Assembly (NCBI RefSeq): GCF_003086295.3
Contig: NC_092053.1
Location: 84,629,671-84,693,670, forward strand
Direction of reading: 5' to 3'
DNA from: Arachis hypogaea
Taxonomy: Eukaryota > Streptophyta > Magnoliopsida > Fabales > Fabaceae
DNA length: 64,000 nt
Shown: positions 10,319-21,072 of the stretch, piece by piece
Layout: each line of letters opens with the position of its first letter
Numbering within the stretch: position 1 is the first letter of the stretch
Position numbers and translations under genes: made by a program
The notes under the pieces: generated by a model
Told to the model about the DNA's origin: nothing
The model's input: the letters and a program-made list of their open reading frames with translations, nothing else
Databases searched by the model: none

Positions 10319-12060
10319 TCCTGAGTTATTTGAGAAGAAAGTATGAAACAGAAAGCAATTACATTGGCTATATTAGCAAGCATTTGAAGTTCATCAGAAG
10401 GGTTTTATGCAGAAAGTTGCAGCATCACTTTTTCATACTTATCAGGTAGAATTATCACTTTTTCATTGCATCCATCAAACACTGCTATGGCCTCTTGTTA
10501 TTCTTATGTCCTTGGCACTTTTCTCTTCTTTGTTTTACTTTTCTTTTTCTTAGAGCTTCTTTGCTCCTTGTTTGCTTAGTGTCATGTGTTGCACAAGCCT
10601 TTGGCATTTTCTTTTTCTTATCAGTGCACTACACATATCCACTTTAGGCATTTTGGTTCACATTTCTTCTTGAGACATTGGTGCCCAGCACCTCTTTGTG
10701 TGACTAAATGTTTTGTATTTAGGTTGCTCTTGATAATGGACTTTTGGTTGATAATCCCGGGTTAGTTAACCCAAGTTACCAAGTGTTGAAACACTCCTCA
10801 GAACCTATTCATCCAAGCATATCCTTAATACATAAACACCACAGGCATTTGTCTCAGAAGTTCAAACCATTGGTGCCTAGCTTATTTTCTCAATTTTTTT
10901 GCTTTTTGGTTGCCCTTTTTCAGTGGCTTTTTCTTCTTCTTTTTCTTTCTTTTTCATGGCCAAAGACATTTATTCATCAAGATCCATAGACAGTTTTCAA
11001 TTTCTATACAAAAAAATGATAATTCTACACTCTATTTCCAGTGATCTGACTTAAACAATCAAGCATGCATACCACCACTTAATTCTACTTGATTTGTCAC
11101 TAATTTAGCCAAGTTACTTTTGTTCAAACTTTTCTTTTATTTTTGGAAACAGAACAAGCATGGCAAGCACTTGTTTAAGAAGGTGAAGTTATATCCAAAC
11201 ATCTAGGCATTCACTTTATTCAAAGCAATAAACAGACACTCATACTAAAAAAAAAACTCCACATAACACTTAAATGACTTGTGATGAAAGAAAGCTCATA
11301 AAGACAATTCACCAATTATCATTTGATTATTAAGGAACGAGACCACCTCTTATTTATTGCTTGGTTCTTCTTAATTCTTGGGATCCTGCTTCTTCTTGCT
11401 TCCTGCCTCTTTTTGACTACTTGTGCTTCCTTTGTCTTTTTCCTCCATTTTTGTCTTTTCTTTTGTACCTGCACAAACAAACAAGTTTGCTATCATTTTT
11501 CGGTCCATGTGAATGATGAATAGTACTTGCACATGTAAATCAATGATTGACTTCATGAGCTTATAGCCGTGACTTTTGTATGTATGTACACTTATTATTG
11601 GACACCAAACTTAGTGTTTGGTAAAGTCTCCTGATGACATGAAATCCATATTGGTTGTCCTTAATGAATGTGCATAATTCTAATAAATCATAGTCACTTT
11701 GGCTCTTTGATTCTAAACAAATTTACTACCCTAAGTAATTGAAACCAAAAACATGCGAATGGTCTACTTGTCATGAATTTTGAAATCCAGAGGAACTTCT
11801 TGCTTTTCATGAACCGTGTTCACGGAGGAACACCAAACTTAATGTTTGGTTGTGCTCTTTGCATGAAAAATTGAATGCATTTTGAATAAAGTTTGGGGTG
11901 CCTTCAGGCACACCAAACTTAGAGACAAATTGTATTTTATATGCAATGTTTAGTGCACTCTTTCAGCAGTTGTCCTGAGGATTCAAGTTCATGCATAAGA
12001 AACCATGCTTTATTAGATGCAAAACAAAACAAAAAAAAAAGAGTAAGGATATTAAAAACA
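10319..12060 (-). other. C non-coding region between gag-pro and 3' LTR
   Basis: No extra ORF of the plant-transposon type is present. AAGTTTGGTGT-like motifs recur near 11600, 11830 and 11910 (minus sense), the first two within ACCAAAC/GTTTGGT inverted repeats. A tiny Lys-rich frame (11448-11371, 25 residues, MEEKDKGSTSSQKEAGSKKK...) follows a GTGCAG acceptor-like site. Whether it is expressed is unknown. The 10720-10870 part matches B 38270-38350. Confidence 0.55.
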
Positions 12061-12107
12061 TGGGTTGCCTCCCATGAAGCGCTTCTTTAACGTCACTAGC
12101 TTGACGG
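12061..12107 (-). promoter_or_regulatory. Conserved post-gag motif with GGCAACCCA (C)
   Basis: Minus strand carries CGTCAAGCTAGTGACG (an inverted repeat), then TTAAAGAAGCGCTTCATGGG and AGGCAACCCA. Directly follows the polyprotein. Confidence 0.7.
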
Positions 12108-12117
12108 TTGTCCCTTG

Positions 12118-14925
12118 TTAGGGTGGATTGTAGTGCTTGACGTTTTCTCCTCTCACTATGCAAACGTCCCCACTTGATTCCTTCATGACCTCTAAATGTT
12201 CCATAGAAAGAACTTTCCTGATTGTGAATACTTGAGGGAGCTGGGAAGGAATGGTTTTGAGGTCAGGTGGGATTGGCAGATAATGACTTGATATCACTTT
12301 ATCTCCCGGAGAGAAACCTTCAGTGGGAATTTTCTTGTTTCTCCACCCTCTTGGCAATTTCTTTACAATGCTTCCCTTTCTCTTGAAGCTTTCTTCATTG
12401 ACCCTTATGCCGGGAGGATCCTTCTGATCTGTTTCTATTGATTCTTGTGGCTTTAACTCTTACAATTCTTGTTTGCTTTCCAAGGACTGTTTCAGAGTTT
12501 CAGCTGCCGGATTGCTTTCCTCCAGACACAGATGGCTACTCTCATCCTTAGGCTTTTCATGTTCTGGTTCAGGCTCAGATGCAGGTTTGAAAACATTGAA
12601 AATGAGTTGTTCATCATGTATTCTCAAAATTAGCTCTCCTTGTTCTACATCTATGAGTGCTCTAGCAGTGGCTAGAAATGGCCTTCCCAGAATGATAGGG
12701 TGTAGGTAGCTTTCCTCCATGTCCAAAATGACAAAGTCTGTGGGGAAGTAATAATCTCCCACTTTCACCAGCACATTCTCAACTACCCCTTCAGCTTGCT
12801 TCTGAGTTTTGTCAGCCAGTTGTATGATTACATCAGTGGATCTCACCTCATTCAGTTGTAGCCTCTTCATAAGAGTTAGAGGCATCACATTTATGCTAGC
12901 TCCTAGATCACAGAATCCTCTGTCAATTTTTGTTTCTCCTATGATGCAAGGAATATGAAAGCTTCCTGGGTCTGTTTTCTTAGAGACTGTGTCCTTCTTG
13001 ATGAGGGCACTGCATTCTTTGTTCATTGTTACCGTTTGTCCTCCCTTCAAAACTCTTTTCTTGCTCAACAATTCCTTTAAATACGTGATGTGTGTAGGCA
13101 TTTGATGGAGAATCTCAAGAAAGGGAATATTGATATGGAGAGACTTAAATGTCTCTAAAAACCTTGAATAGGTTTTCCCTTTTTCACCTCCTCCTAACCT
13201 CTGAGGAAATGGTGCTTTTGGTTGGTATGTTTCCATCGTGCCTTTTTGCAGTTCCTTGGCTTGCTCAGTTTCACTTTCCTGCTTAGCTTCCTCCACACCT
13301 TCCTTCAAGATTTCTGGCTCCTGTTCTGAGGGCCTGATTCCTTCTTCTTCTGAGACTTCCTTCAATATGGTGATGGCCTTGCATTCTTCCCATCTCACTC
13401 TCTTTTGTTCCCCTTTAGGATTCTTTTCTGTGTTACTAGGGAACACTGCAGTTGATTTGGGGGCCTGTTGAGATAGCTCTCCTACTTGAGACTCCATCCT
13501 CTTGAGTTTTTCACCATGGTTTCTTAAGGTAGCTCTCACATCATCCCTGAAGCTTTTCAATTCGGTTATGTCTTGACTCATGGTTGCCATCATTCCTTCT
13601 ATCCGGTTTAATTGATCTTGAAATTATTGGTTCGGATTAGGTTGGGTAGGTTGATTATTTTGGCCATGATATGATGGTTGGGAGTAAGTGTTTTGTGTGG
13701 CTTGGTATGATCTTTGGTTGGAGTTTTGGTATGTGGAATTGTTATGTTGGTTGTGGTTGTAAGGTTTGTGGTTTTGTGGTTGGGTTTGTTGGTTCCCCCA
13801 CCCAAAGTTTGGGTGATTTTTCCATCCTGGGTTGTAAGTGTTGGAATGTGGATCATATGATTGCCTTTGTTGGTTTCCCACATAGTTGGCCTCTTCCCAA
13901 TCACCTCCTTCAATGCTTACTTCCTCTTGATCTTGTGTGTGTATTGCAGCCACTTGCTTTGTTTCTAATTGCCTGGTAAGCTCTGCTAGTTGCTTGGCAA
14001 ACACCTTGTTTTGGGCTAGAATTGTATCAACATGGTTCAGCTCCATGACTCCCTTAGTGTTGTGCCTCTCTGATGCATAGTAGTACTCATTCTCAGCCAC
14101 TGTCTCAATCACTTCAATGGCTTCTTCCACAGTCTTTTTCCTGTTCAATGAACCTCCTGATGAATGGTCTACAGCCTTCCTTGATTCATAAGAGAGTCTA
14201 TCATAGAAAATATGCAATTGCACCCAATCATGGAACATGTCTGGTGGGCATTTCCTTGTCAAATCCTTGAATCTCTCCCATGCCTCGTAGAGAGTTTCAC
14301 CATCTTGTTGTCTAAAAGTCTGAACCTCAGATCGAAGCCTATTGACCTTTTGTGGGGGGTAGAAACGTGCCAGAAACTTGCTTTCCACCTCATCCCATGT
14401 TGTTAGACTCCCCCTTGGGAATGATTCCAGCCACATAGCTGCTTTGTCCCTAAGTGAAAATGGGAACAAAAGCAGTTTATAGGCATCTTCCTGGACTCCA
14501 TTGGACTTCACAGTGTCACAAATTCTCAGAAATTTTGTGAGATGTTGGTTGGGATCTTCATTAGCACTCCCACCAAATGAACAATGATTCTCCACAAGTG
14601 ATATTAGCTGTGGTTTGAGTTCAAAATTGTTGGCCTGAATGGGTGGTTTCTGAATGCTGCTACCACAATTCCCAGAGGTTGGGTTTATGTATGAACTAAG
14701 AACCCTCCTCTCAGGAATGGCATTGTTTCCATCATCTCTCTCATGGTTGTGAACTTCTCTATCCATATTGAGATCTAAAGCTTCCTCAAAATTGTCCTCA
14801 GATTCTCCTTCAGATTCCTCTTCTCCCAGTACTCTCTTCCCTCTTGCTTCCCTTCTCAGTCTATGAAGGGTCCTCTCTGGTTCGGTATATGGAGGAGTTG
14901 ATGTCTCTCCTCTCCTACTTGTCAT
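12118..14925 (-). pseudogene. C gag-protease polyprotein with integrase-C-like tail, two in-frame stops
   Basis: One reading frame of about 935 codons, interrupted only by TAA at 13624-13626 and TAA at 12460-12462. I chose the start at MTSRRGETST (14925), because B begins with the like sequence MIGRRSGAST; another ATG lies at 14949. Gag: PERTLHRLRREARGKR, LLLFPFSLRDKAAMWLES, FLARFYPPQ, ETLYEAWERF, then an Asn/Gln-rich stretch and no CCHC knuckle. Protease: CDLGASINVMPL and ILGRPFLATARALIDVEQGE. After the second stop, 12357-12118 reads GWRNKKIPTEGFSPGDKV ... VRGENVKHYNPP. Its spacing resembles an integrase C-terminal (GPY/F-like) module, compare F 59057-59470. With just two stops, this copy is the best preserved gag-pro in the window. 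Stop read-through is possible but CAA-to-TAA mutation is simpler. Confidence 0.88.
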
Positions 14926-15184
14926 ACAAGAACACAGCACAGGCAACAAACAAGTGAAATACTCTTGGTTAATGGAAGAGTATGGTTAGAGCAATTGAGG
15001 AATTAATTCAAACAGTTAGTGAGTCAGTGAGTTAGTTGCTTGAATTTAAAGGCATAAAGAAAGAAAGCATGTAACAGAGTGCAGAAATTGAAATTCAACA
15101 AGTAACATGTACTGAATTAATCAAAACAAAAAAAAAATGCTCAATCTAGTTAACTTCCAATTTGAGAATTGTCAATCGAAAACC

Positions 15185-15204
15185 AATCCCCGGCAACGGC
15201 GCCA
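15185..15204 (-). promoter_or_regulatory. C primer binding site, tRNA-Asp
   Basis: Minus strand TGGCGCCGTTGCCGGGGATT, complementary to the 3' end of plant tRNA-Asp including CCA. It lies six bases after the 5' LTR. Confidence 0.9.
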
Positions 15205-16121
15205 TAAACTTGATGCGCATAAACTTGTTATGCTACGATTTAGGAAATTGCACGATCGGCAAAATTCCTTCCGGCAAGTGCACCGGTTATCGTCAAGTAA
15301 AAACTCACAATAGAGTGAGGTCGAATCCCACAAGGATTGGTTGAGTGAGCAATTCGGATTAGAAGTATGTTCTAGTTGAGCGGAATCAAGATTTAGATGA
15401 GAATTGCGGAATGTAAAATTGCATGAATTAAAGAGCGAGAAGCTAAATTGCTGAAATTAAAAGGGATGGGGGTGATTGCATGAATTTAATTGCAGAATGT
15501 AAAGAGAAAGTGGAAATCAGAAATGGGGAATTCATTGGGTGTTAGGAGATATTGAGATCTCCGAATCAAAACATGTTTATCTCTTCCTCAACCAATGCGT
15601 TCATTGAATTTTGCTTGGCAATCTTATATGATTGGATCCCAATCCCTTGGCTCACCAATTCTCTCTAAAAACAAACAAATTCCCAATCCCTTGGTTTAAA
15701 TGTTCATAAGAAGAGATGATGCTCGATCACTGATTATACCACACAGTTTCATGAACCACAATTTGGTAGGATTACATGTCACAATATCCATCCAAACCCC
15801 AATCCAATTCACTGTGAGAAAGCTTCTCTAGCATGAATCCTCCATTCCTTTCCCAAGGTTCCGAAGGATTCCAATTATGGGTAGTTTCTTTCCCAAGACA
15901 ACTACCCAATGGAATTAGATCGAGAAGCTTTCTAACAAAATTCAAGAGAAAAGATTGAAGAAGAAGATAAACTATTATTGATTCATTGAATTACAATAGA
16001 GCTCCCTAACCCAATGAAAGGGGTTTAGTGAGTCATAGCTCTGAATTCAACTACAAAGATATAAAAACTAGCTAAATGAAAAGGTAAAAGTTCCAGTGCC
16101 CTCTCTAACTTAAATTCTATC

Positions 16122-16132
16122 CTATTTAAACA
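16122..16132 (-). promoter_or_regulatory. Altered TATA box in the C 5' LTR
   Basis: Minus strand GTTTAAATAGG, versus GTATAAATAGG in the 3' LTR and TATAAATAG in A-type LTRs. This LTR is the one that would drive the element. Confidence 0.6.
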
Positions 16133-16453
16133 CTTTCTATATTGAGCTTCTGTTGTGTTTCTTGGGCTTTGAGGCTTCTCCCTGCTTTCCTTTTGCCTTG
16201 GGTTTATGATCCATAATCTTGACGAGGCTGTTGATCCAAATTCTGTAACATTCATTGAGCCAACTTAGTGATAGTCAAATAATGACACATGACTCAATAA
16301 ATTGAAATTTCAGACTCATCAATCCTTCAGGCCCAATCCCATAAACCATGATATTCAATTGGGTTTCATACCAGAGTAAGTTTAAGTTAATGTTTGTGCT
16401 CAAATACTAACTTAAACCGCAATATTTTTGGCCCAGAAACCTTTTCCAAGAGT

Positions 16454-17264
16454 GGCGTTTAAGTTGCAGTTTAAGCTTAAACTGCAGCTTAAACGCCAGA
16501 CACTTCCAGTGATGCCTTTTGTGGAAGCACGTTTAAGCTTCAGTTTAAGGTTAAACTGAAGCTTAAACGTGGAAATGGAAGAAGGCAGCCCTGGAGGGTA
16601 ATATAGTCGAACACGTTTAAGCTTCAGTTTAAGGTTAAACTGAAGCTTAAACGTGGAAATAGAAAAGGCAGCCCTGGAGGTCGAACACGTTTAAGCTCCA
16701 GTTTAAGGTTAAACTGGAGCTTAAACGTGGAAATGGAAGAAGGCATCCTGGAGGTCGAACACGTTTAAGCTCCAGTTTAAGGTTAAACTGGAGCTTAAAC
16801 GTGGAAGCTGAGAAAGGTAGCCCTGGAGGTCGAACACGTTTAAGCTCCAGTTTAAGGTTAAACTGGAGCTTAAACGTGGAAGCTTAGAAGGTAGCCCTGG
16901 AGGTGTCGAACATGTTTAAGCTCCAGTTTAAGGTTAAACTGGAGCTTAAACGTGGAAATGGAGAAAGCAACCCTGGAGGAGAAACTTGGTCGAACACGTT
17001 TAAGCTCCAGTTTAAGGTCAAACTGGAGCTTAAACGTGGAAATGGCTCCCTGGTGCCTTTACCCTTTCTGGCGTTTAACCTCCAGTTTAAGGTTAAACTG
17101 GAGGTTAAACGTGGAACTGCCCTCCTTGGTGTCCTTCTCACTTCTGGCGTTTAACCTCTAGTTTAAGGTTAAACTGGAGGTTAAACTTCAATTCCAGCGT
17201 TTCTTAGCCTTCCTGATTCTGGCGTTTAAGCTCCAGTTTAGGCTTAAACTGGAACTTAAACTCC
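16454..17264. repeat. Tandem array of 11 hairpins in the C 5' LTR
   Basis: Counterpart of 9167-9975. A few single-base differences from the 3' array break or restore pairing: for example, the 3' copy GTTTAGATCC is GTTTAAGCTCC here. Confidence 0.95.
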
Positions 17265-17569
17265 ACATGTGATATTCAAGCTTCCTTTATTGATTTTGTT
17301 GCTTCCTTGCTTAGCCTCTTCTTCCCTGAAATCATCCAAACAATTGCATCAAAGTCTTGCAAAATTTCATGAGAAATCTTCCATTCATAGCATTCAAGTA
17401 ATATAACTAAAACTCATGGAATTTGCATTAAAATCATACTGTTTGGATGGTTCATTGCTTTGTTATTCATTTAACCATTCTTGGTTACTTTAAGCTCAAG
17501 AAAATGCGTAAAACAACTAAAACTAACAGAAAAATGCTAGTGAAACTAGCCTAAGATGCCTTGGCATCA

Positions 17570-17574
17570 GTATT
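17570..17574. repeat. Target site duplication GTATT, right copy (C)
   Basis: Pairs with 7919-7923. The sequence continues TTACATATATCAC, as in the unfilled D 5' LTR at 49851. Confidence 0.95.
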
Positions 17575-17698
17575 TTACATATATCACATAATAAGGAAGG
17601 GAAAGTAAAATCATGCAATTTACATGAATAAGTGGGTGAAGGATTGAATAAATCTCTTGAATTAAGCACAATATATGTCATAAAATATGGGTTTATCA
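17575..17698 (-). repeat. D 3' LTR, first fragment (LTR start)
   Basis: On the minus strand this is the LTR beginning, TGATAAACCCATATTTTATG, matching 49852-49975. It is cut off at 17575 by element C. Confidence 0.92.
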
Positions 17699-17736
17699 AC
17701 CTCCCCACACTTAAACAATAGCATGTCCTCATGCTA
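17699..17736 (-). promoter_or_regulatory. D PPT with AGGA-loop hairpin
   Basis: The PPT AAGTGTGGGGAGGT (17699-17712, minus) abuts the LTR. Six bases upstream is a perfect 7-bp stem TAGCATG/CATGCTA with loop AGGA (17719-17736). Confidence 0.8.
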
Positions 17737-19411
17737 AGTCCAAGATAAAGAGTAAGGTAAGGTTAAAGTGACGGAATTTCATTCAATGCAGTTTATCCTA
17801 AATGCAACTACTTAAATGGATCATGCAATTCTAATTGTCATTTACTTGTATATAAAACTTACATGTAGTTAAATTAATTCACATTCTCAAGGAATCATAT
17901 ATGCATAGTCAACCTTAGATAATGTTAAAGTGCTTTTACAATTGAGATGGGTAAAATATTTTACAAACTTACAAGACAATTAACAATTTAAGCAGAGATA
18001 TATGGTGATGAGCTATTGAACCCTCACTGGATTATGTGTTTACTCTCTGGTCACTCAGTGTTTATTGGGTTCATCACTCTATTCTTCTTTTTATCCTTAC
18101 TTTCTATAACTTTGTTCTTCATCTAACCAATCAACAATTATAGAATATAGGTATACAAAAATCATGAGGTCTTTCCAAGGTTGTAATGGGGCTAAGGTAA
18201 AGGTAAGGGTATATGTATAAGCCTAAGTGAGCTAATAAGTGAATCCTTGATTAGTCTAAGATCTCACCTAATATATGCATTTAGCAATTCAAAGTTTCTT
18301 AACTTTTTGCCCAACTTTTCTCACTTTGTGTTGCAAGCTCATGCATTAACTTTAATTTTATCCCATGTGCATTTATTTTGCAATTGAAGAATTTTTGTAT
18401 CCCCTTAATTAAATACCGGAAATAAAAACTTTTTTTAGCATGGTAATTCAATTGATTTCACATGAGCATGCTTCCCAAAATTTTTATTTTGAATATTTTT
18501 ATTCTTTTTAACTTTCTACCTTTGTTTCTATCATCCATGTTCCCATAAAGTTCCCCACACTTAATTTATACACAATACCTTATCTTAAGCTAACAAAAGG
18601 ATTCAACTTGGGATTTATTTGTATTTCTGCTTAAGGCTAGTAATGTGGTTTATAGAACAAGAGGGGATTAAAAAGCTCAAGGGGGCTAACAAGGGTGATG
18701 TAAAAGGTAGGCTAATTTGGGATAAGTGAGCAAATAATTCAAGTAATGGCCTCAATCACTTTCTTGGTATGTATCTATATTCTACAATCGGACATATAAA
18801 TTAAAACAAAGTAAAGAACATCAGAATAAAAAGAAGGGCGAAACACACAGGAATAAAATTTATGGTTTAAATGTAACCATACAATTAAGCTCAAAACTCA
18901 CAGGCTGTGTGTTCTCTAGCTCAAAACTTATATATCAGTTATACATGTCATGTAAGTAAAAATTAAGAGTTCCCATTATTCTCAATGTAATAATTTTTGG
19001 GTGGCTTTAAAGTTTTAGTGTTCCTCCTTGATGAAATATTGTTAACTAACTAACATGTTATGTTCTATATACAAGGTGTGTGGATTGTTCTGGTTATGTT
19101 AAAGTCTCTAGTTTACTTCCTTTTTATTTTCAATTTAAACCAAAGTATCATATGCTAAAAGGGTAAACTATACTAATTAATCCACATATTCTATAACTAC
19201 TAAGTTAGAATTGCAACTAAACTAAATGGCTAAAATATGAACTAAAGTGCAAAATGTAGAAAATAGAGTAAAAACACATGAAAAGAACAATGTATAAGTA
19301 CTGAAAGATAAAAAATAAAAATAAAAATAAAGATAAAAATACAGAGAAATAAGCAAAATAAAATAAAAGAGTCTGTAGTAGTTCACCAAAAAAAATATGT
19401 CAGAGATGGCG
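17737..19411 (-). other. D 3' non-coding region
   Basis: AT-rich, no credible ORF. Similar in order and wording to F 54900-56285 (for example GGGATAAGTGAGC and AGGGGGCTAACAAGGGT-like stretches). Confidence 0.6.
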
Positions 19412-19450
19412 ACCTCCCCACACTTAAAATAAAGCATCGTCCTCGATGCT
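19412..19450 (-). promoter_or_regulatory. D internal PPT copy with AGGA-loop hairpin
   Basis: AAGTGTGGGGAGGT (19412-19425) recurs 1.7 kb upstream of the true PPT. It is preceded by a perfect stem AGCATCG/CGATGCT with loop AGGA (19433-19450). F has the same pair at 56286-56323. Confidence 0.75.
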
Positions 19451-20474
19451 CAGTCAAGCCGGGTGTGAAGGAGTGTCATCACTGGAAGGATGGGCTGCTG
19501 GAGTCACGGTGGTGGTCAGAGGATCTGTAAACTAGATGAGGGTAGGAGGATCTGTCTGCTGTAGAGGAGACTCTGACTAGATAGGAATCTCTGTGTCGGT
19601 GGCCTGAAGCTGCTATGGCTCCTCCTGCTGTGGCACAGCCTGTCGTGGTCCTGCCTGCTCCGCCTGGGCCTGTGTCTCCTCCTCATGAGCGCTTGCCTCT
19701 ACCTCAGATGTGTCAGAAGGGGTGTCAGGCTCGGAAGGGATGTCGCCGCCGGACCAGATCATCAACTTGAGGTGCTCATAGCGTCGCTTGTTGCGACGCT
19801 CCATATGGTCCAATCAGGCGAAGAGGCGATGCACCAAATGGTAACTAGGCTCAGGAGCAGGTGGGGGTGCAGTGGGTGGGGCAGGTGCAGCAGTGGAAGA
19901 AGAGGGGCCAGCTGAAGGTGTGGCTGTCTCATCAGAAGCAGTAAGGAATGAAGGTCTGTGGTCTAAAGCCAGAAAGTTCCTACTGTGAGGAATGATCTTT
20001 TGGCAGTCCACAACAGGTGGCTTCTCATCAGCATCCTCCCAAGGCACGTTAGCTCGACAGCGGAGCTGGGTGACCAGATAAGGGAAGGGGAGGGTGCCTC
20101 TGACATGGACCTTGGCCATATAGTGCCCGATGAATCGTGCCAGGGACAGGTCCTTACCCTCCATCACACACCAGAGGAGGGTGATCATAGCAGCAGGCAG
20201 CTCCGTCTCATGAGTTCTCGGCATAATAAAGTTACTCAGGATCTGGTGCCAGAGTCGAGCCTCATCATTCAAATATATCCGCTTGATTCCTTTAGGCATG
20301 GTGGTGTTCTTACCCATGACCCATGGGCTATCATCTCCTTGACAGCATCTCAGTCAAATATCAAAAAATGCATGTCCTCTTCAGCCTTTTGGTAACAGTC
20401 AGGCTGATCTGACTTAGGCTGAAGGCGCAGAATATCCTCAATGGCTTCTTCAGTAACCAGTATCCGCTTCCCTC
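19424..20474 (-). pseudogene. D extra ORF, C-terminal part
   Basis: Continues the frame of 40914-40510 across the B insertion: after the TSD it reads KRILVTEEAIEDILRLQP, then meets a TGA where relatives have Trp, and shifts frame near 20325. It then shows the domain's second half: LNDEARLWHQILSNFIMP, LLWCVMEGKDLSLARFIGHY and GTLPFPYLVTQL. A Pro/Ala/Ser-rich linker follows, then MERRNKRRYEHLKLMI, which is shared with F (RERRNKRRFTYLKELL). More stops follow before the expected TAA at 19424-19426, which lies inside the PPT-like copy just as in F. Related by family to the A1 extra ORF but clearly a separate subtype. The product is inactive and its role unknown. Confidence 0.75.
20470..20474. repeat. 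Target site duplication CCCTC, left copy (B)
   Basis: CCCTC directly before TGATGCCAGG. Repeated at 40510-40514 after the other end of B. Confidence 0.9.
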
Positions 20475-21070
20475 TGATGCCAGGGCATTTTGGCCAATTT
20501 CACTGACCTTTTCTTTATGGTTTTAGGGTAGTTTCATGCACTTTCTTAGGAAATAAGCAAGTTTTGGGTAGAATTTCACTTACATATTGATTCAAGCAAA
20601 CATTTTGATTTTTATATGAATTCATGAGAATTATGCATAAATTGAATGACAAATTGGATGATGCATATCTCATAACTTGGACTAGAACTTTGATGCACTT
20701 TATTGCTTAATTTCAGGACAAAGGAAGCAAGGAAGAACCACGTTAGCAGCCACGTTAGTCTAACTAACGTGACCTCTAACGTGGAATGGGAGCTAGCTTG
20801 CAACGTTAATGAGAAAAGTAATCGCCAATAACGTCCTCGAAACCATCATAGCCCACGTTGAGAGTCACGTTAACTAAGTTAACGTGAACTCTAACGTGGA
20901 AGAAGGAAATGAAGCCAATGTTAGTGACACTCACCTTTGTCACTAACATTGGACCAAGCTCATATTGGCCACGTTAAGAGCCACGTTAACTCAGTTAACA
21001 TGGACTCTAACGTGGGGAAGCAAAAGAATGGCCAACATTAGTGACACTCACCTTTGTCACTAACGTTGGA
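20475..21070 (+). repeat. B 5' LTR, first part
   Basis: Starts TGATGCCAGGGCATTTTGG. It includes hairpins such as CCACGTTAG...CTAACGTGG (20738-20784) and CCAATGTTAGTGACA...TGTCACTAACATTGG (20915-20952). A2 interrupts it at 21071. Confidence 0.9.
20738..21070. repeat. B 5' LTR hairpin array, first part
   Basis: Tandem inverted repeats of two alternating kinds: CCACGTTA...TAACGTGG with an inner GTTAACT...AGTTAAC, and CCAACGTTAGTGACA with its complement. The array continues at 31965-32455 beyond A2. Confidence 0.9.
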
Positions 21071-21072
21071 CG
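21071..21072. repeat. Eroded left target site duplication of A2
   Basis: The right copy is CTAAG (31956-31960) and the empty-site paralogue reads TTGGACTAAGCC (38762-38773). The left side reads TTGGACG before the LTR, which fits CTAAG after loss of three bases. Confidence 0.6.

Larger units (their letters stand above)
7924..17569 (-). mobile_element. Element C, full-length non-autonomous gag-pro LTR retrotransposon
   Basis: Complete element on the minus strand: 5' LTR 15211-17569, PBS 15185-15204, gag-protease 14925-12118, conserved motif 12107-12061, non-coding DNA, hairpin and PPT 10318-10282, 3' LTR 7924-10281. The TSD is GTATT. By eye the two LTRs differ at only about a dozen sites in 2.36 kb, so the insertion looks recent. 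RT, RNase H and the integrase core are absent. Confidence 0.95.
15211..17569 (-). repeat. C 5' LTR
   Basis: Near-identical partner of 7924-10281. It carries the hairpin array at 16454-17264. Confidence 0.95.

Noticed and set aside
15162..15344. Short plus-strand ORF over the C PBS and LTR border
   Set aside because: Opposite to the element, overlapping PBS and LTR. No similarity to a known protein seen.
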